Shown: piece after piece, positions 34,715 to 43,528 of the stretch
Layout: each line of letters starts with the position of its first letter
How positions within the stretch are numbered: position 1 is the first letter of the stretch
Assembly: GCF_914484835.1 (NCBI RefSeq)
Contig: NZ_CAJZAR010000062.1
Coordinates: forward strand, 1-64,000
From: Paraburkholderia tropica
GTDB taxonomy: Bacteria > Pseudomonadota > Gammaproteobacteria > Burkholderiales > Burkholderiaceae
DNA: 64,000 nucleotides
Direction: 5' to 3'
Translations under genes and position numbers: made by a program
Notes under the pieces: generated by a model
Told to the model about the DNA's origin: nothing
Databases searched by the model: none
The model's input: only the letters and a program-made list of their open reading frames with translations

Positions 34715-36040
34715 TTATGCGAGCGCCTCGGTGCTCGCCGACGCAAGCTCAAGCTCGCGCCGCGCGCCGATCACCTGCTCGATCCACGCGGCCACGCGCA
34801 GCGTCGCAAGGTCCTCGCCGAATGCGCCGATGGTCTGGAAGCCCAGCGGCAAACCGGCATCGGTCCAACCCGAAGGCACCGTCACGGCAGGCATGCCGAG
34901 CAGGCTCCACGGCGCGCAGAACGTGGGGTCGCCGGTATCGTCGAGTCCTTGCGGCGCGACGCCGGTCGCGGGCACGCTCACGAGCGCATCGCAGCCCGCG
35001 AGCAGGTCCGCCGTGCGCGCGCGAAGTTGCGCCTGCAACGCGAGCGCCGCCTGATAACGCGCCTCGGGCATCGCCGCGCCTTCGTCGACGAGCGCGCGCA
35101 TATGCGCGCTCAACTTCTCGCGATGCGCGCGCGCTTCGGGGCCGACCGCGTGCCACGCTTCCACGCGCAGAATCACCTGCAAGGCATCGACGATCTGTTC
35201 GAGATCCGCCTCGAGTTCGATCTCGACGATCTCCGCGCCCGCCGCGCGCAACTGCCCAAGCGCGGCGTCGAAATTCACTCTCTGCATGTCCTGCAAACGC
35301 GCGTCGAACGGCGTGCGCACGACGCCCAGACGCGGCGGCGCGGCCAGCGGCGCGAACCATGCGCGCCAGGCATCGACGCTATCGACCGCGTCCACGCGCT
35401 GCGCCACGAACAGCGCGTGCGCGAGCGCCGCCACTTCCACATCGCGCGCGAAGAAACCGATGTGATCGAGCGACGCCGCGAGCGCATGCACGCCCTCGCG
35501 CGAGATCGTGCCGTAACTCGGCTTGTAGCCCACCACGCCGCAATACGCGGCGGGGCGAATCACCGATCCGACCGTCTGCGTACCGAGCGCGAGCGGCACG
35601 ATGCCCGCGCCCACGGCCGCCGCCGATCCGCTCGACGATCCGCCCGGCGTATGGTCGCGTCGCCACGGATTCACGGTCGGTCCCGGCTGACGCCAGGCGA
35701 ATTCGGTCGTCACCGTCTTGCCGAACACCAGCGCGCCGAGTTCGCGCAATTGCGCGACGATGGGCGCGTCGGCTTGCGGACGATGGCCGCGCCAGATCGG
35801 CGAGCCGTAGCACGTCGGCATATCGACGGTATCGATCAGATCCTTCACGCCGACGGGCAGACCCGCGAGCGGCGCGCACGCATCGGGCTCGACATAGGCC
35901 TGCGGGCGATGCGTGAAAACATGCAGCGATTCGAGCGCCTCGGCGCGCGCCACGGCCTCGTCGAGCCGCGCGCGGCTCGCGGCCCGATTGCCGCGCTGCG
36001 CGATCAGCGCCGTCACGAACGACGGTTTGGCTTCGTTCAT
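34715..36040 (-). CDS. Amidase-signature enzyme (second of two)
   Basis: An amidase-signature hydrolase of 441 residues. K66 (VGVKDLID), the GGSSSGS loop at 133-139 and nucleophile S159 (GTQTVGSVIRPA) form the triad. The TVGSVIRPA form is that of AtzF/allophanate-hydrolase-like and related amidases, different from the DLGGSLRIPA of the first amidase, so the two are distinct subgroups rather than a recent duplication. ATG 36040 lies downstream of a GAAGGGAAGGA purine stretch. It follows the ABC substrate-binding gene by about 60 bp in the same operon. Confidence 0.9.
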   Translation of the reverse strand: MNEAKPSFVTALIAQRGNRAASRARLDEAVARAEALESLHVFTHRPQAYVEPDACAPLAGLPVGVKDLIDTVDMPTCYGSPIWRGHRPQADAPIVAQLRELGALVFGKTVTTEFAWRQPGPTVNPWRRDHTPGGSSSGSAAAVGAGIVPLALGTQTVGSVIRPAAYCGVVGYKPSYGTISREGVHALAASLDHIGFFARDVEVAALAHALFVAQRVDAVDSVDAWRAWFAPLAAPPRLGVVRTPFDARLQDMQRVNFDAALGQLRAAGAEIVEIELEADLEQIVDALQVILRVEAWHAVGPEARAHREKLSAHMRALVDEGAAMPEARYQAALALQAQLRARTADLLAGCDALVSVPATGVAPQGLDDTGDPTFCAPWSLLGMPAVTVPSGWTDAGLPLGFQTIGAFGEDLATLRVAAWIEQVIGARRELELASASTEALA

Positions 36041-36101
36041 CCTGTCCTTCCCTTCGATGCGTCGGCGCAGTGCGCCGACGCGATAACGGGCGTCCCGGCG
36101 C

Positions 36102-37070
36102 TTACTTCTTCGCGGCGGTCGCGGCAAACGAATTGTCGACGGCACTCGCATAGCTCACGCTGCCAGGCTTGATATTGCCGATCGACTCCTGCAAATCAAG
36201 CGCATTGCGAAACGCCTGCTCGGAAATCTCAGGCGTGGGCGCGTAAATGTTCTGATCGATCAGGCGGCCCACCGCCGCTTCGACGATCTTCGCATCGAGC
36301 GAGGGAAACTCCGTCTTCGCGACTGCCTTGGCCGTGTCCGGCGATTGATGAATCAGCGCCTCGGCCTCGCCGATCGACTTCACGAACGCCGCCACCATCT
36401 GCGGCTTGTCCTTGATGGTCGAGGCCGCCGTGTTGATGGTCGAGAACGCATAGCCGCCCGGATAGGCCTTCGGGAAGCCGTACACGACCTTGTAGCCCTG
36501 CGCGATGCCGGTGTCCGCCTGCGGTTCGTAGACCGCCGCCGCCTGGCTGCGGCCCGCGCTCACCGGCGCGAGTTCGGTGCCCAGTTGCACCGTGTTCAGC
36601 GACACCTTCTCGATCTTCTGATCCTTGATCAGACGTTGCAGCAGATACGTGCTGGTCGAAGGCGGCAGCGCCGTGGCCACGCTCTTGCTCGACATATCGG
36701 CGGGCTGATGCACGCCCGCGTCGGGCGGCGCGATCACCCACACCGGCACGCCCGCCACCACGTTCGCGACGGCCATCACGTTCGCGCCCTTGAGGTTCGC
36801 GAGCACGGCCGTCATCGGATCCTGCAGCGAGAAGTCCGCATGGCCGCCGATCACCGCCGCCACACCCGCCGCGCCGCTGCCCGCCGTGACCTTCTTCACG
36901 TCGAGACCGTTCTTCGCGAAGATGCCCTTGTCGATCGCCACGTAAAGCGGCAAATACTGAATCGACTGAAATGCCTGATACACCGTGACCGGCTCCGCCG
37001 CCTGCACGGAAACCTGAACGCTCAACCCCGTGACCGCGGCCGCAATGGCCATCGCGCTTACTCGTTTCAT
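36102..37070 (-). CDS. Periplasmic substrate-binding protein, SsuA/TauA/NMT1-like
   Basis: The binding component of a nitrate/sulfonate/taurine-type ABC importer, 322 residues. It has a Sec signal peptide (MKRVSAMAIAAAVTGLSVQV, cut after VQAA) and the NMT1-like fold with YLPLYVAIDKGIFAKNGLDV and GHADFSLQDPMTAVLA. ATG 37070 is chosen because it overlaps the permease TGA (ATGA); an in-frame ATG at 37085 is possible. In operon with two amidases, the substrate is more likely a nitrogen compound such as an amide or pyrimidine-like molecule than a sulfonate. That is inference. Confidence 0.88.
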   Translation of the reverse strand: MKRVSAMAIAAAVTGLSVQVSVQAAEPVTVYQAFQSIQYLPLYVAIDKGIFAKNGLDVKKVTAGSGAAGVAAVIGGHADFSLQDPMTAVLANLKGANVMAVANVVAGVPVWVIAPPDAGVHQPADMSSKSVATALPPSTSTYLLQRLIKDQKIEKVSLNTVQLGTELAPVSAGRSQAAAVYEPQADTGIAQGYKVVYGFPKAYPGGYAFSTINTAASTIKDKPQMVAAFVKSIGEAEALIHQSPDTAKAVAKTEFPSLDAKIVEAAVGRLIDQNIYAPTPEISEQAFRNALDLQESIGNIKPGSVSYASAVDNSFAATAAKK

Positions 37071-37885
37071 CGTGTTGACTTCCATGAAATGACCTTTGCT
37101 TCCGTGAATTGAACGATCCAGCCCAACAGCGTCGCCATCAGCGTGAGCACGATAATGCCGAGCCACACCGTATTCAGATCGAACAGCGATCCGGCGACGA
37201 ATACTTCATGCCCGAGTCCCGCCTGCGACGCGATGTACTCGCCCACTACCGCGCCGATCAGCGCGAAGCCGATGTTCACGCGCAGCGTCGAAAACACCCA
37301 CGGCAGCGCGCCCGGCACGATCAGCTTCGTGAAGATCATCCACGGCTTCGCGTTGAACGAGCGGAACAGGTTGAGCAGATCCTTGTCGACTTCGCGTGCG
37401 GCGGCGCACGAGGAAATCATCGCGACGGCGAAGGTGGAGATGCCTGCGAGCCACACTTTCGACGTCATGTCCGAGCCGAACCAGATGACGATCAGCGGTC
37501 CGAGCGCGATCTTCGGAATACTGTTCAGGATCACTGACAATCCTTCGGCGACACCGGACACGCGCGGCACGAACCAGAGCAGCAGGCCGAGGCCGATACC
37601 GAGGCCGCTGCCCACCACGAGACCCACGACGGTTTCGTAGAGCGTGACCAGCGTGTCGGGTATCAGCGTGCCGCCGTTCAGGCCTTGTTGCGCGGCCTGC
37701 CAGATGCCCGCGGGCGAGCCGAGCAGCTTGCCGTTGATCCAGCCCGCCGTGACCGCCACTTGCCACAGCGCGATCAGCGCCACGACGATGAGCGCGACCG
37801 CGCCCGTGGTGCCGAGTTTCGCCGCGCGGCGCGGCTTCGCGCGCCGCCGCGCGGGCGCGTTGGTGGAGATCGCAATATCGCTCAT
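37067..37885 (-). CDS. ABC transporter permease, SsuC/TauC-like
   Basis: An inner-membrane permease of 272 residues with six hydrophobic spans. The transporter coupling loop is EVDKDLLNLFRSFNAKPW followed by IVPGALPWVFSTLRV, matching the EAA motif of the SsuC/TauC/NrtB group. ATGA overlaps join it to the ATPase upstream and the binding protein downstream, so the three importer genes are one translational unit. Confidence 0.92.
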   Translation of the reverse strand: MSDIAISTNAPARRRAKPRRAAKLGTTGAVALIVVALIALWQVAVTAGWINGKLLGSPAGIWQAAQQGLNGGTLIPDTLVTLYETVVGLVVGSGLGIGLGLLLWFVPRVSGVAEGLSVILNSIPKIALGPLIVIWFGSDMTSKVWLAGISTFAVAMISSCAAAREVDKDLLNLFRSFNAKPWMIFTKLIVPGALPWVFSTLRVNIGFALIGAVVGEYIASQAGLGHEVFVAGSLFDLNTVWLGIIVLTLMATLLGWIVQFTEAKVISWKSTR

Positions 37886-38727
37886 GCCGTGGCTCCCGCG
37901 TGCTGGATGGTATGGCTGCGCAGTCCGTTCCAGACGCGCGAATGGAAGGTGCGGAACTCGGGCGCCTCGCGCGCCGAGACCGCCGTGCGCGGACCGTGCG
38001 TGGTCAGGCGCACGTCGATGTCGTCTTCGATGCGCGCCGGGCGGCCGCCGAGCAGAATCACGCGGTCGCTCATCGCGATCGCTTCCTCGATATCGTGCGT
38101 GACGAGCACGACGCTCGTGCCGCTCTGCTCGCGCAGCGCCATCACGTCGTCCTCCAGCGCGAGGCGCGTTTCATAGTCGAGCGCGGAAAACGGCTCGTCG
38201 AGCAGCACCAGCGTGGGATCGACGAGCAGCGTGCGCGTGAGCGCCACGCGCTGGCGCATGCCGCCCGAGAGCGAATGCGGATACGCATCGGCCACCGCGC
38301 CCAGGCCGTAACGGGCGAGCATCTGGCGCGCGCGCTCGATGTCGGCGGGCTTGACCTTGCGATACAGCTCGATGCCGAGCACGGCGTTTTGCAGCACCGT
38401 TCGCCACGGCATCAGCAGGTCTTTTTGCAGCATGTACGCGATGCGGCCGGCGCTGCCGTCGTCGCGCTTGCCCGCGCTGATCTGCCCCGACTGCGGCTTG
38501 ATGAGCCCGGAAACGAGATTGAACAGCGTGCTCTTGCCCGCGCCGCTGCGGCCGACGATCGACACGATCTCGCCGCTGCGCACGCTGAAGTCGAGCCGTT
38601 CGAAGATCGGCACGTCGACACCGTCGGCAGTCCGAAATGCATGACTGAGCTGCTGGACCTTCAGGCGGTCCGTACCCGACGCGTGCGTCGGATCGATGGG
38701 AGGGGTTGCAAGGGCTGAAACACTCAT
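37882..38727 (-). CDS. ABC transporter ATP-binding protein, SsuB/TauB-like
   Basis: The ATPase of the nitrate/sulfonate/taurine-type importer, about 281 residues. Walker A GRSGAGKST, signature LSGGMRQR, Walker B LVLLDEPFSALD and H-loop VTHDIEEA are all present. Several in-frame ATGs precede; 38727 is chosen because GAGGA lies five bases upstream. It is the first gene of the six-gene amidase/importer operon. The promoter region directly before it carries overlapping inverted repeats. Confidence 0.92.
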   Translation of the reverse strand: MSVSALATPPIDPTHASGTDRLKVQQLSHAFRTADGVDVPIFERLDFSVRSGEIVSIVGRSGAGKSTLFNLVSGLIKPQSGQISAGKRDDGSAGRIAYMLQKDLLMPWRTVLQNAVLGIELYRKVKPADIERARQMLARYGLGAVADAYPHSLSGGMRQRVALTRTLLVDPTLVLLDEPFSALDYETRLALEDDVMALREQSGTSVVLVTHDIEEAIAMSDRVILLGGRPARIEDDIDVRLTTHGPRTAVSAREAPEFRTFHSRVWNGLRSHTIQHAGATA

Positions 38728-38756
38728 GGACATCCTCATCGGTACGTGGCGTACGT

Positions 38757-38785
38757 TTGTGCTGTGCACAACACATAGTGCACAG
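38757..38785. promoter_or_regulatory. Overlapping inverted repeats, candidate GntR operator
   Basis: Two perfect inverted repeats overlap: TTGTGC-TGT-GCACAA at 38757-38771 and CTGTGCAC-N8-GTGCACAG at 38762-38785. They lie 30-58 bp before the first ATG of the importer/amidase operon. FCD-type GntR regulators bind short palindromes of the TGT...ACA kind, and a GntR gene lies in this operon, so it is the obvious candidate binder. Confidence 0.6.
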
Positions 38786-39004
38786 TCAAAAAGCCATGGC
38801 GCAAGTGAAAAAATAATTCCCGCGCAATCGGGATTTCACCTGCTCGATGATGGTGCGTTAATGCGGGTCCGCGAGCGTGAAACGCACCAGACGGGCGTGC
38901 GGACGCCGTGCGATGGTGCGTTTTTTGTGGGGCGTGCAACGATGAGGCGCGCTTCGAAAAAAACAGCCGCGCTCAGAAAGCAAGACTAGCGAAATCAAAA
39001 TGCG

Positions 39005-39034
39005 AGCGCCGCCTGCGCGAACGCAGGCGGCGCT
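39005..39034 (-). terminator. Rho-independent terminator of the SDR gene
   Basis: A perfect 13-bp stem (AGCGCCGCCTGCG with CGCAGGCGGCGCT) around a CGAA tetraloop. Read on the minus strand it is followed within four bases by TTTTGATTTC. It lies 45 bp after the SDR stop codon. Confidence 0.8.
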
Positions 39035-39078
39035 TCGATGCTGCCGCAATGATCGATCAGCAGCCGATCAACGAACGA

Positions 39079-39825
39079 TCAACGGAAGCCGCCCGCCGCC
39101 AGCAGATGCTCGCCGGTCAGCCAGCGCGCTTCGTCGGAAGCGAGGAACACCGCGACATCGGCGATATCTTCGGGCTGGCCCGCACGGCCCAGCGGCGTCT
39201 TCGCGATGAAGTCCGCGGCCATGTCCGAGCCGGTGATGCCCGCGCTATGCGTGCCTTCGGTTTCCACGTAGCCGGGGTTGATCGAGTTCACGCGGATCTT
39301 GCGCGAGGCAAGCTCCAGCGCCAATACGTTCGTGATAGCGTCGAGCGCGCCCTTGGTGCCGGTGTAAATCGCGCTCGCGGGCGGCGTGATGCGCGTGACG
39401 CCCGAACTGATATTGATGATGCTCGCGCCTTCGCCCAGATGCTTCACGGCCGCCTGCGTGACGAGTAGCGGCCCGAGCACGTTGGTGTCGAACTGGCGAT
39501 GGAACTCCTCGGCGGTGATGTCCTCGACCGGCGAGAACGCGTACACGCCCGAATTGTTCACGACGATATCGAGGCGGCCGAACGAGTCGATGGCCGTTTG
39601 CACGAGCTTCGCGGCGTCGGCGGGCTGCGAGACGTCGCCGCCCACCGCCGTCGCCTTGCCGCCCGCTGCCTGGATCTGCTCGACGACCGCCAGCGCGCCC
39701 GACTTGCTGCTCGCATACGTCACCACGACCGCCGCGCCCTCTTTCGCGAGCGCGCGGGCGATCGCCGCGCCGATTCCCTTCGATGCGCCCGTGACGAGCG
39801 CCACTTTCCCTTCGAGCCTGGCCAT
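39079..39825 (-). CDS. SDR family oxidoreductase, FabG-like
   Basis: A 248-residue classical SDR. It has the cofactor loop TGASKGIG at 12-19, NNSG (VNNSGVYAF) in place of NNAG, the catalytic YTGTK with an upstream serine in NISSG, and the C-terminal ASDEARWLTGEHLLAAGG. Start ATG 39825 follows a GGAGG six bases upstream, a strong ribosome site. It is similar to 3-oxoacyl-ACP-reductase-like 'glucose dehydrogenase' SDRs that stand alone. No regulator is adjacent; it is transcribed on its own and ends in a strong terminator. Substrate unknown. Confidence 0.92.
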   Translation of the reverse strand: MARLEGKVALVTGASKGIGAAIARALAKEGAAVVVTYASSKSGALAVVEQIQAAGGKATAVGGDVSQPADAAKLVQTAIDSFGRLDIVVNNSGVYAFSPVEDITAEEFHRQFDTNVLGPLLVTQAAVKHLGEGASIINISSGVTRITPPASAIYTGTKGALDAITNVLALELASRKIRVNSINPGYVETEGTHSAGITGSDMAADFIAKTPLGRAGQPEDIADVAVFLASDEARWLTGEHLLAAGGFR

Positions 39826-40002
39826 GACAAACCTCCAATGTGGGTTGAACCGTCCGCTTGCCGCGCTGCGGTTTGCGTCGGTGCTGCACCACAATGTAGA
39901 GGTTGCGCCGGGCGCGAAAAAGGCCCTGCCGCCGAATGGAGTGGCCGCATTTTATGAACAATGCGCGAACAGCGCGCGAACAACGCGCGTCGTAGACAAC
40001 AC

Positions 40003-41028
40003 TCACTCTTCGTGCGGAATCCCCTCGATCGGACACTCCGCCGTGCCGGGCGTGCTGCGCGTAAGCGCTTCGACGCGCTGACGCATCGCCTCGGGGTCCG
40101 TCACCCAGTCGCGATAGAAACCGAACGGGCAAGCCGCCACGCCGTTCACGCCATCGCCGGAATTAATGGTGCCGGTATAGCCGCGATGCAGCAACTTGTA
40201 CAGATGGTTCTGCGACTGCATGTTGCGCCGCGCGTCGCGAATCATGCCGAGCGACAGTTCCGCGTATTGCACGCCCATTTCCTCTTCGCCGCATTCGCCG
40301 AGCGTGCGCCCGTCGAAACCCACGATCGCCGAGTGGCCGAAGTACGAATACACGCCGTCCCAGCCCGTGGCGTTCGCGACCGCCACGTAGGTGTTGTTCA
40401 TCCACGCCATCGCCTTCGCGACCATCACCTGCTGCTCTTTCGCCGGATACATATAGCCCTGGCAGCGCACGATCAGCTCCGCGCCGTTCATCGCGCAGTC
40501 GCGCCAGATCTCGGGATAATTGCCGTCGTCGCAGATAATCAGGCTGATTTTCAGGCCCTTCGGCCCATCCGTCACATAGGTGCGGTCGCCCGGATACCAG
40601 CCTTCGATGGGCGTCCACGGCATGATCTTGCGATACTTCTGCACGATCTCGCCGCGATTGTCGATCAGCACGAGCGTGTTGTACGGCACCTTGCGCGGAT
40701 GTTCCTCGTGGCGCTCGCCCGTGATCGAGAACACGCCCCACACATTCGCCTTGCGGCACGCCGCCGCGAAAATATCCGTCTCTTCGCCGGGAATCGTGGA
40801 CGCCGTGTCGAACATCTCCTGGCGGTCGTACATGATGCCGTGCGTGGAATACTCGGGGAACACCACGAGATCCATGCCCGGCAAACCCTGCTTCATGCCG
40901 ACCACCATGTCGGCGATACGGCGCGCGTTGTCGAGCACCTCCGCCTTCGTGTGCAGACGCGGCATCTTGTAGTTGACCACCGCGACGCCCACACAATCGC
41001 GGCTGCTCGAAATATCACCATGTCGCAT
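40003..41028 (-). CDS. amiE: Aliphatic amidase AmiE
   Basis: Hydrolyses short aliphatic amides such as acetamide and propionamide to the acid and ammonia, in the cytoplasm. The 341-residue length and opening MRHGDISSSRDCVGVAVVNY match AmiE. The nitrilase-superfamily triad sits at the classical positions: E59 (FPEYSTHG), K134 (YRKIMPW) and C166 (ICDDGNYPE). A GAGG ribosome site precedes the ATG. It is the last gene after urtABCDE-fmdA-fmdB-like genes on the same strand, so import and hydrolysis of amides are linked. The close paralogue AmiF (formamidase) is an alternative, but the N-terminus is AmiE-like. Confidence 0.95.
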   Translation of the reverse strand: MRHGDISSSRDCVGVAVVNYKMPRLHTKAEVLDNARRIADMVVGMKQGLPGMDLVVFPEYSTHGIMYDRQEMFDTASTIPGEETDIFAAACRKANVWGVFSITGERHEEHPRKVPYNTLVLIDNRGEIVQKYRKIMPWTPIEGWYPGDRTYVTDGPKGLKISLIICDDGNYPEIWRDCAMNGAELIVRCQGYMYPAKEQQVMVAKAMAWMNNTYVAVANATGWDGVYSYFGHSAIVGFDGRTLGECGEEEMGVQYAELSLGMIRDARRNMQSQNHLYKLLHRGYTGTINSGDGVNGVAACPFGFYRDWVTDPEAMRQRVEALTRSTPGTAECPIEGIPHEE

Positions 41029-41106
41029 GACGCTTCCTCGTTGAATGCGTTGATGCCGCGCGCGAAGTCCGTTGACGTTGAGTCGCGGACTCGCGCGCGG
41101 CGCACC

Positions 41107-41442
41107 TCAGTGGCTGATCATCCAGGGCCGTCCCGCCGGCCGCTTGAGTCCGTCCGACGCCGCGCCCGCGAGCTTCGCCGCGCCGCCCGAACAGCAGCTG
41201 CAACCCGCGCGATGACGCAGCGGCGGTCCGTCGCCGGACTGACGCGGCGCGTGCGCGGCACGCTCGTTGGTCGCGTGCGCCGCGCGGCGCGTGCCCGCCA
41301 TCAGCGCGAGCGAGGGCGCGCTGATCACGCGTCCGCCTTCCGCGCCGCAGTCCGGACAACGGCACGGCTTTTCGCGGTCCGCGATGCGGCGCATGACGGA
41401 GAACGGCCCGCAACTCGCGCACTCGAAGTCGTAGATCGGCAT
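41107..41442 (-). CDS. fmdB: FmdB-family zinc-ribbon protein
   Basis: A 111-residue protein starting MPIYDFECASCGPFSVMRRI, with a second pair CPDC about 20 residues on, together a zinc ribbon. This is the FmdB family, first named from the formamidase locus of Methylophilus. The C-terminal half is poorly conserved and ends with another cysteine group, AGCSCCSGG. FmdB was proposed as a regulator, but many family members are small proteins of unknown role. It follows the formamidase gene after 38 bp, with AGGAAG before the ATG. Confidence 0.9.
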   Translation of the reverse strand: MPIYDFECASCGPFSVMRRIADREKPCRCPDCGAEGGRVISAPSLALMAGTRRAAHATNERAAHAPRQSGDGPPLRHRAGCSCCSGGAAKLAGAASDGLKRPAGRPWMISH

Positions 41443-41480
41443 GACAGCTTCCTTTTAAAAACGTCGGCCTGAATGCAGGC

Positions 41481-42719
41481 TCACGCCTTCACGAGATCCG
41501 GCGAACACGGCAGATCCACGCCGCCCTGGATGTGCTGGATCGGACCATCGGCGTTCGGACGAATGTCGAAGTCGAAGATCTGCGTGGGCAGCCACAAGGT
41601 CGCGCACGCATTCGGAATATCGACCACGCCGCTGATATGCCCTTGCACCGGCGCACAGCCCAGCAGCGAATACGCCTGCGCACCTGAATAGCCGAACTTC
41701 TTCAGATATTCGATGGCATTCAGACACGCCTGGCGATACGCGGTGGTCACGTCGAGATAATGCTGGCCGCCCTGCTCATCGACGGAAATGCCTTCAAAAA
41801 TGAGGTAATCGTTGTAGTTGGGCGTGATCGGGCTCGGCTGGAACACGGGATTGCGAATGCCGTATTTCGCCATGCCGCCCTTGATGACGTTCACGCGCAT
41901 ATGCACCCAGCCCGCCATTTCAATCGCGCCGCAGAACGTGATCTCGCCATCGCCCTGACTGAAGTGCAAATCGCCGACCGAGAGGCCCGCGCCATCCACG
42001 TAGACGGGGAAAAACACCTTCGATCCGCGCGACAGATCCTTGATATCGCAATTGCCGCCATGCTCGCGCGGCGGCACCGTGCGCGCGCCTTGCGCGGCGG
42101 CTTTGTCGCGCGCCTCGCCCGCGAGCTTACCCATGTGCGCGGTGGCCGCGAACGGCGGATTCGCGAGCGGCGGCACGCGGTCGGGATCGGTGGCGATCAG
42201 GCCGGTTTCGCGCGCGTTCCAGGTTTCGAGCAGTTTCGGATCGGGCAGGCAGCCGATCAGGCCCGGATGAATCAGGCCCGCGAAATTCACGCCCGGAATA
42301 TGGCGCGAACTCGTATAGACGCCGTGAAAATCCCAGATCGACTTTTGCGCGCTGGGGAAATGATCGGTGAGAAAGCCGCCGCCATTCGTCTTCGAAAAGA
42401 AGCCGTTGAAACCCCACTGGCTATCGGCTTTCGCGCCGATGTCGAGCAGGTCCACCACGAGCAGGTCGCCGGGCTCCGCGCCGTGCACGCCCACCGGGCC
42501 GGAGAGAAAGTGCACGATCGACAGGTCGATGTCGCGCACGTCGTCGGCGCTGTCGTCGTTCTTGATGAAGCCGCCGGTCCAGTCGTAGGTTTCGAGGATG
42601 AAGTCGTCGCCGGGCTTCACCCAGCAGGCCATCGGAATGTCGGGGTGCCAGCGGTTGTGCACCTGTTCGTTTTCGTAGGCCGACTGGTTCAGATCGACCT
42701 TGATGAGAGTCTCGGGCAT
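41481..42719 (-). CDS. fmdA: Formamidase, FmdA/AmdA acetamidase family
   Basis: Hydrolyses formamide to formate and ammonia. The 412-residue protein belongs to the FmdA_AmdA acetamidase/formamidase family: MPETLIKVDLNQSAYENEQV at the start, HNRWHPDIP, GAEPGDLLVVDLLDIG, HFPSAQKSIWDFHGVYTSSR, and HGGNCDIKDLSRGSKVFFPV. Unlike AmiE it is not a nitrilase-type enzyme but has its own fold. It is sited right after urtE and before fmdB, as in the fmd locus of Methylophilus methylotrophus. Together with AmiE it widens the range of amides used. Confidence 0.94.
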   Translation of the reverse strand: MPETLIKVDLNQSAYENEQVHNRWHPDIPMACWVKPGDDFILETYDWTGGFIKNDDSADDVRDIDLSIVHFLSGPVGVHGAEPGDLLVVDLLDIGAKADSQWGFNGFFSKTNGGGFLTDHFPSAQKSIWDFHGVYTSSRHIPGVNFAGLIHPGLIGCLPDPKLLETWNARETGLIATDPDRVPPLANPPFAATAHMGKLAGEARDKAAAQGARTVPPREHGGNCDIKDLSRGSKVFFPVYVDGAGLSVGDLHFSQGDGEITFCGAIEMAGWVHMRVNVIKGGMAKYGIRNPVFQPSPITPNYNDYLIFEGISVDEQGGQHYLDVTTAYRQACLNAIEYLKKFGYSGAQAYSLLGCAPVQGHISGVVDIPNACATLWLPTQIFDFDIRPNADGPIQHIQGGVDLPCSPDLVKA

Positions 42720-42780
42720 TGCGTTCGCTCCTGGGTTCGCGGATTGACATACGGCGCGGCGCGCGAACGCCGCGCCGCGC

Positions 42781-43470
42781 TCAAACGGAGAGGTATTCGC
42801 GGATGCGGTCGGTGTCGCCCGCATCGCGCGTGCTTTGGTGCACGAAGCGCCCGCCTTCGATCACGAACAGGCGGTCGGCCACGTCGAGCGCGAAACTCAA
42901 CACCTGCTCCGAAACGACGATGGCGATATTGCGGCTCGTGCGGATCTGGTTGAGCGCCTTGGCAATGTCCTTGATGACGGACGGCTGAATGCCTTCGGTC
43001 GGCTCGTCGAGCAGCAGCACTTTCGGGTCGGTCGCGAGCGCGCGCGCAATCGCGAGTTGCTGTTGCTGACCGCCCGAGAGATTGCCGCCCTTGCGCTTTC
43101 GCATGTCGAACAGCACGGGAAACAGCGCGTAAAGTTCGTCGGGCACGCGCTGGCTCTGCGCGTTTTCGAGGCCCGTCTGAATGTTTTCCTCGACGGTCAG
43201 CGAGGCGAAAATCTGCCGTCCTTGCGGCACGTAGCCGATGCCGTTCGCGACGCGGCGATAGCTCTCGTCCTTCGAGACATCGGCTCCGCCCACGCGCACC
43301 GTGCCGCGATTGGCGGGCAGCATGCCGATCAGCGCCTTGAACAGCGTCGTCTTGCCCATGCCGTTGCGGCCCATCACGGCCACGCTTTCGCCTTCGGCGA
43401 CGGAAAAGCCGATGCCGTGCAGCACTTCGCTCTGGCCGTAGCTGACGACGAGATCGTCGACTTCCAGCAT
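42781..43470 (-). CDS. urtE: Urea/amide ABC transporter ATP-binding protein UrtE
   Basis: The LivF-type ATPase of a urea or short-chain-amide importer, 229 residues. It has Walker A GRNGMGKT, signature LSGGQQQQLAIARAL, Walker B VLLLDEPTEGIQPS and H-loop SEQ. The signature LSGGQQQQLAIARAL is the form usual in UrtE. It follows urtD by 58 bp and precedes the formamidase gene by about 60 bp on the same strand. Confidence 0.93.
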   Translation of the reverse strand: MLEVDDLVVSYGQSEVLHGIGFSVAEGESVAVMGRNGMGKTTLFKALIGMLPANRGTVRVGGADVSKDESYRRVANGIGYVPQGRQIFASLTVEENIQTGLENAQSQRVPDELYALFPVLFDMRKRKGGNLSGGQQQQLAIARALATDPKVLLLDEPTEGIQPSVIKDIAKALNQIRTSRNIAIVVSEQVLSFALDVADRLFVIEGGRFVHQSTRDAGDTDRIREYLSV

Positions 43471-43528
43471 GATGTGTTCTCCGTGTTGTCGTTCGGTGTC
43501 GGGCTCAGTGTCCGAATCGGTGGCCGAA

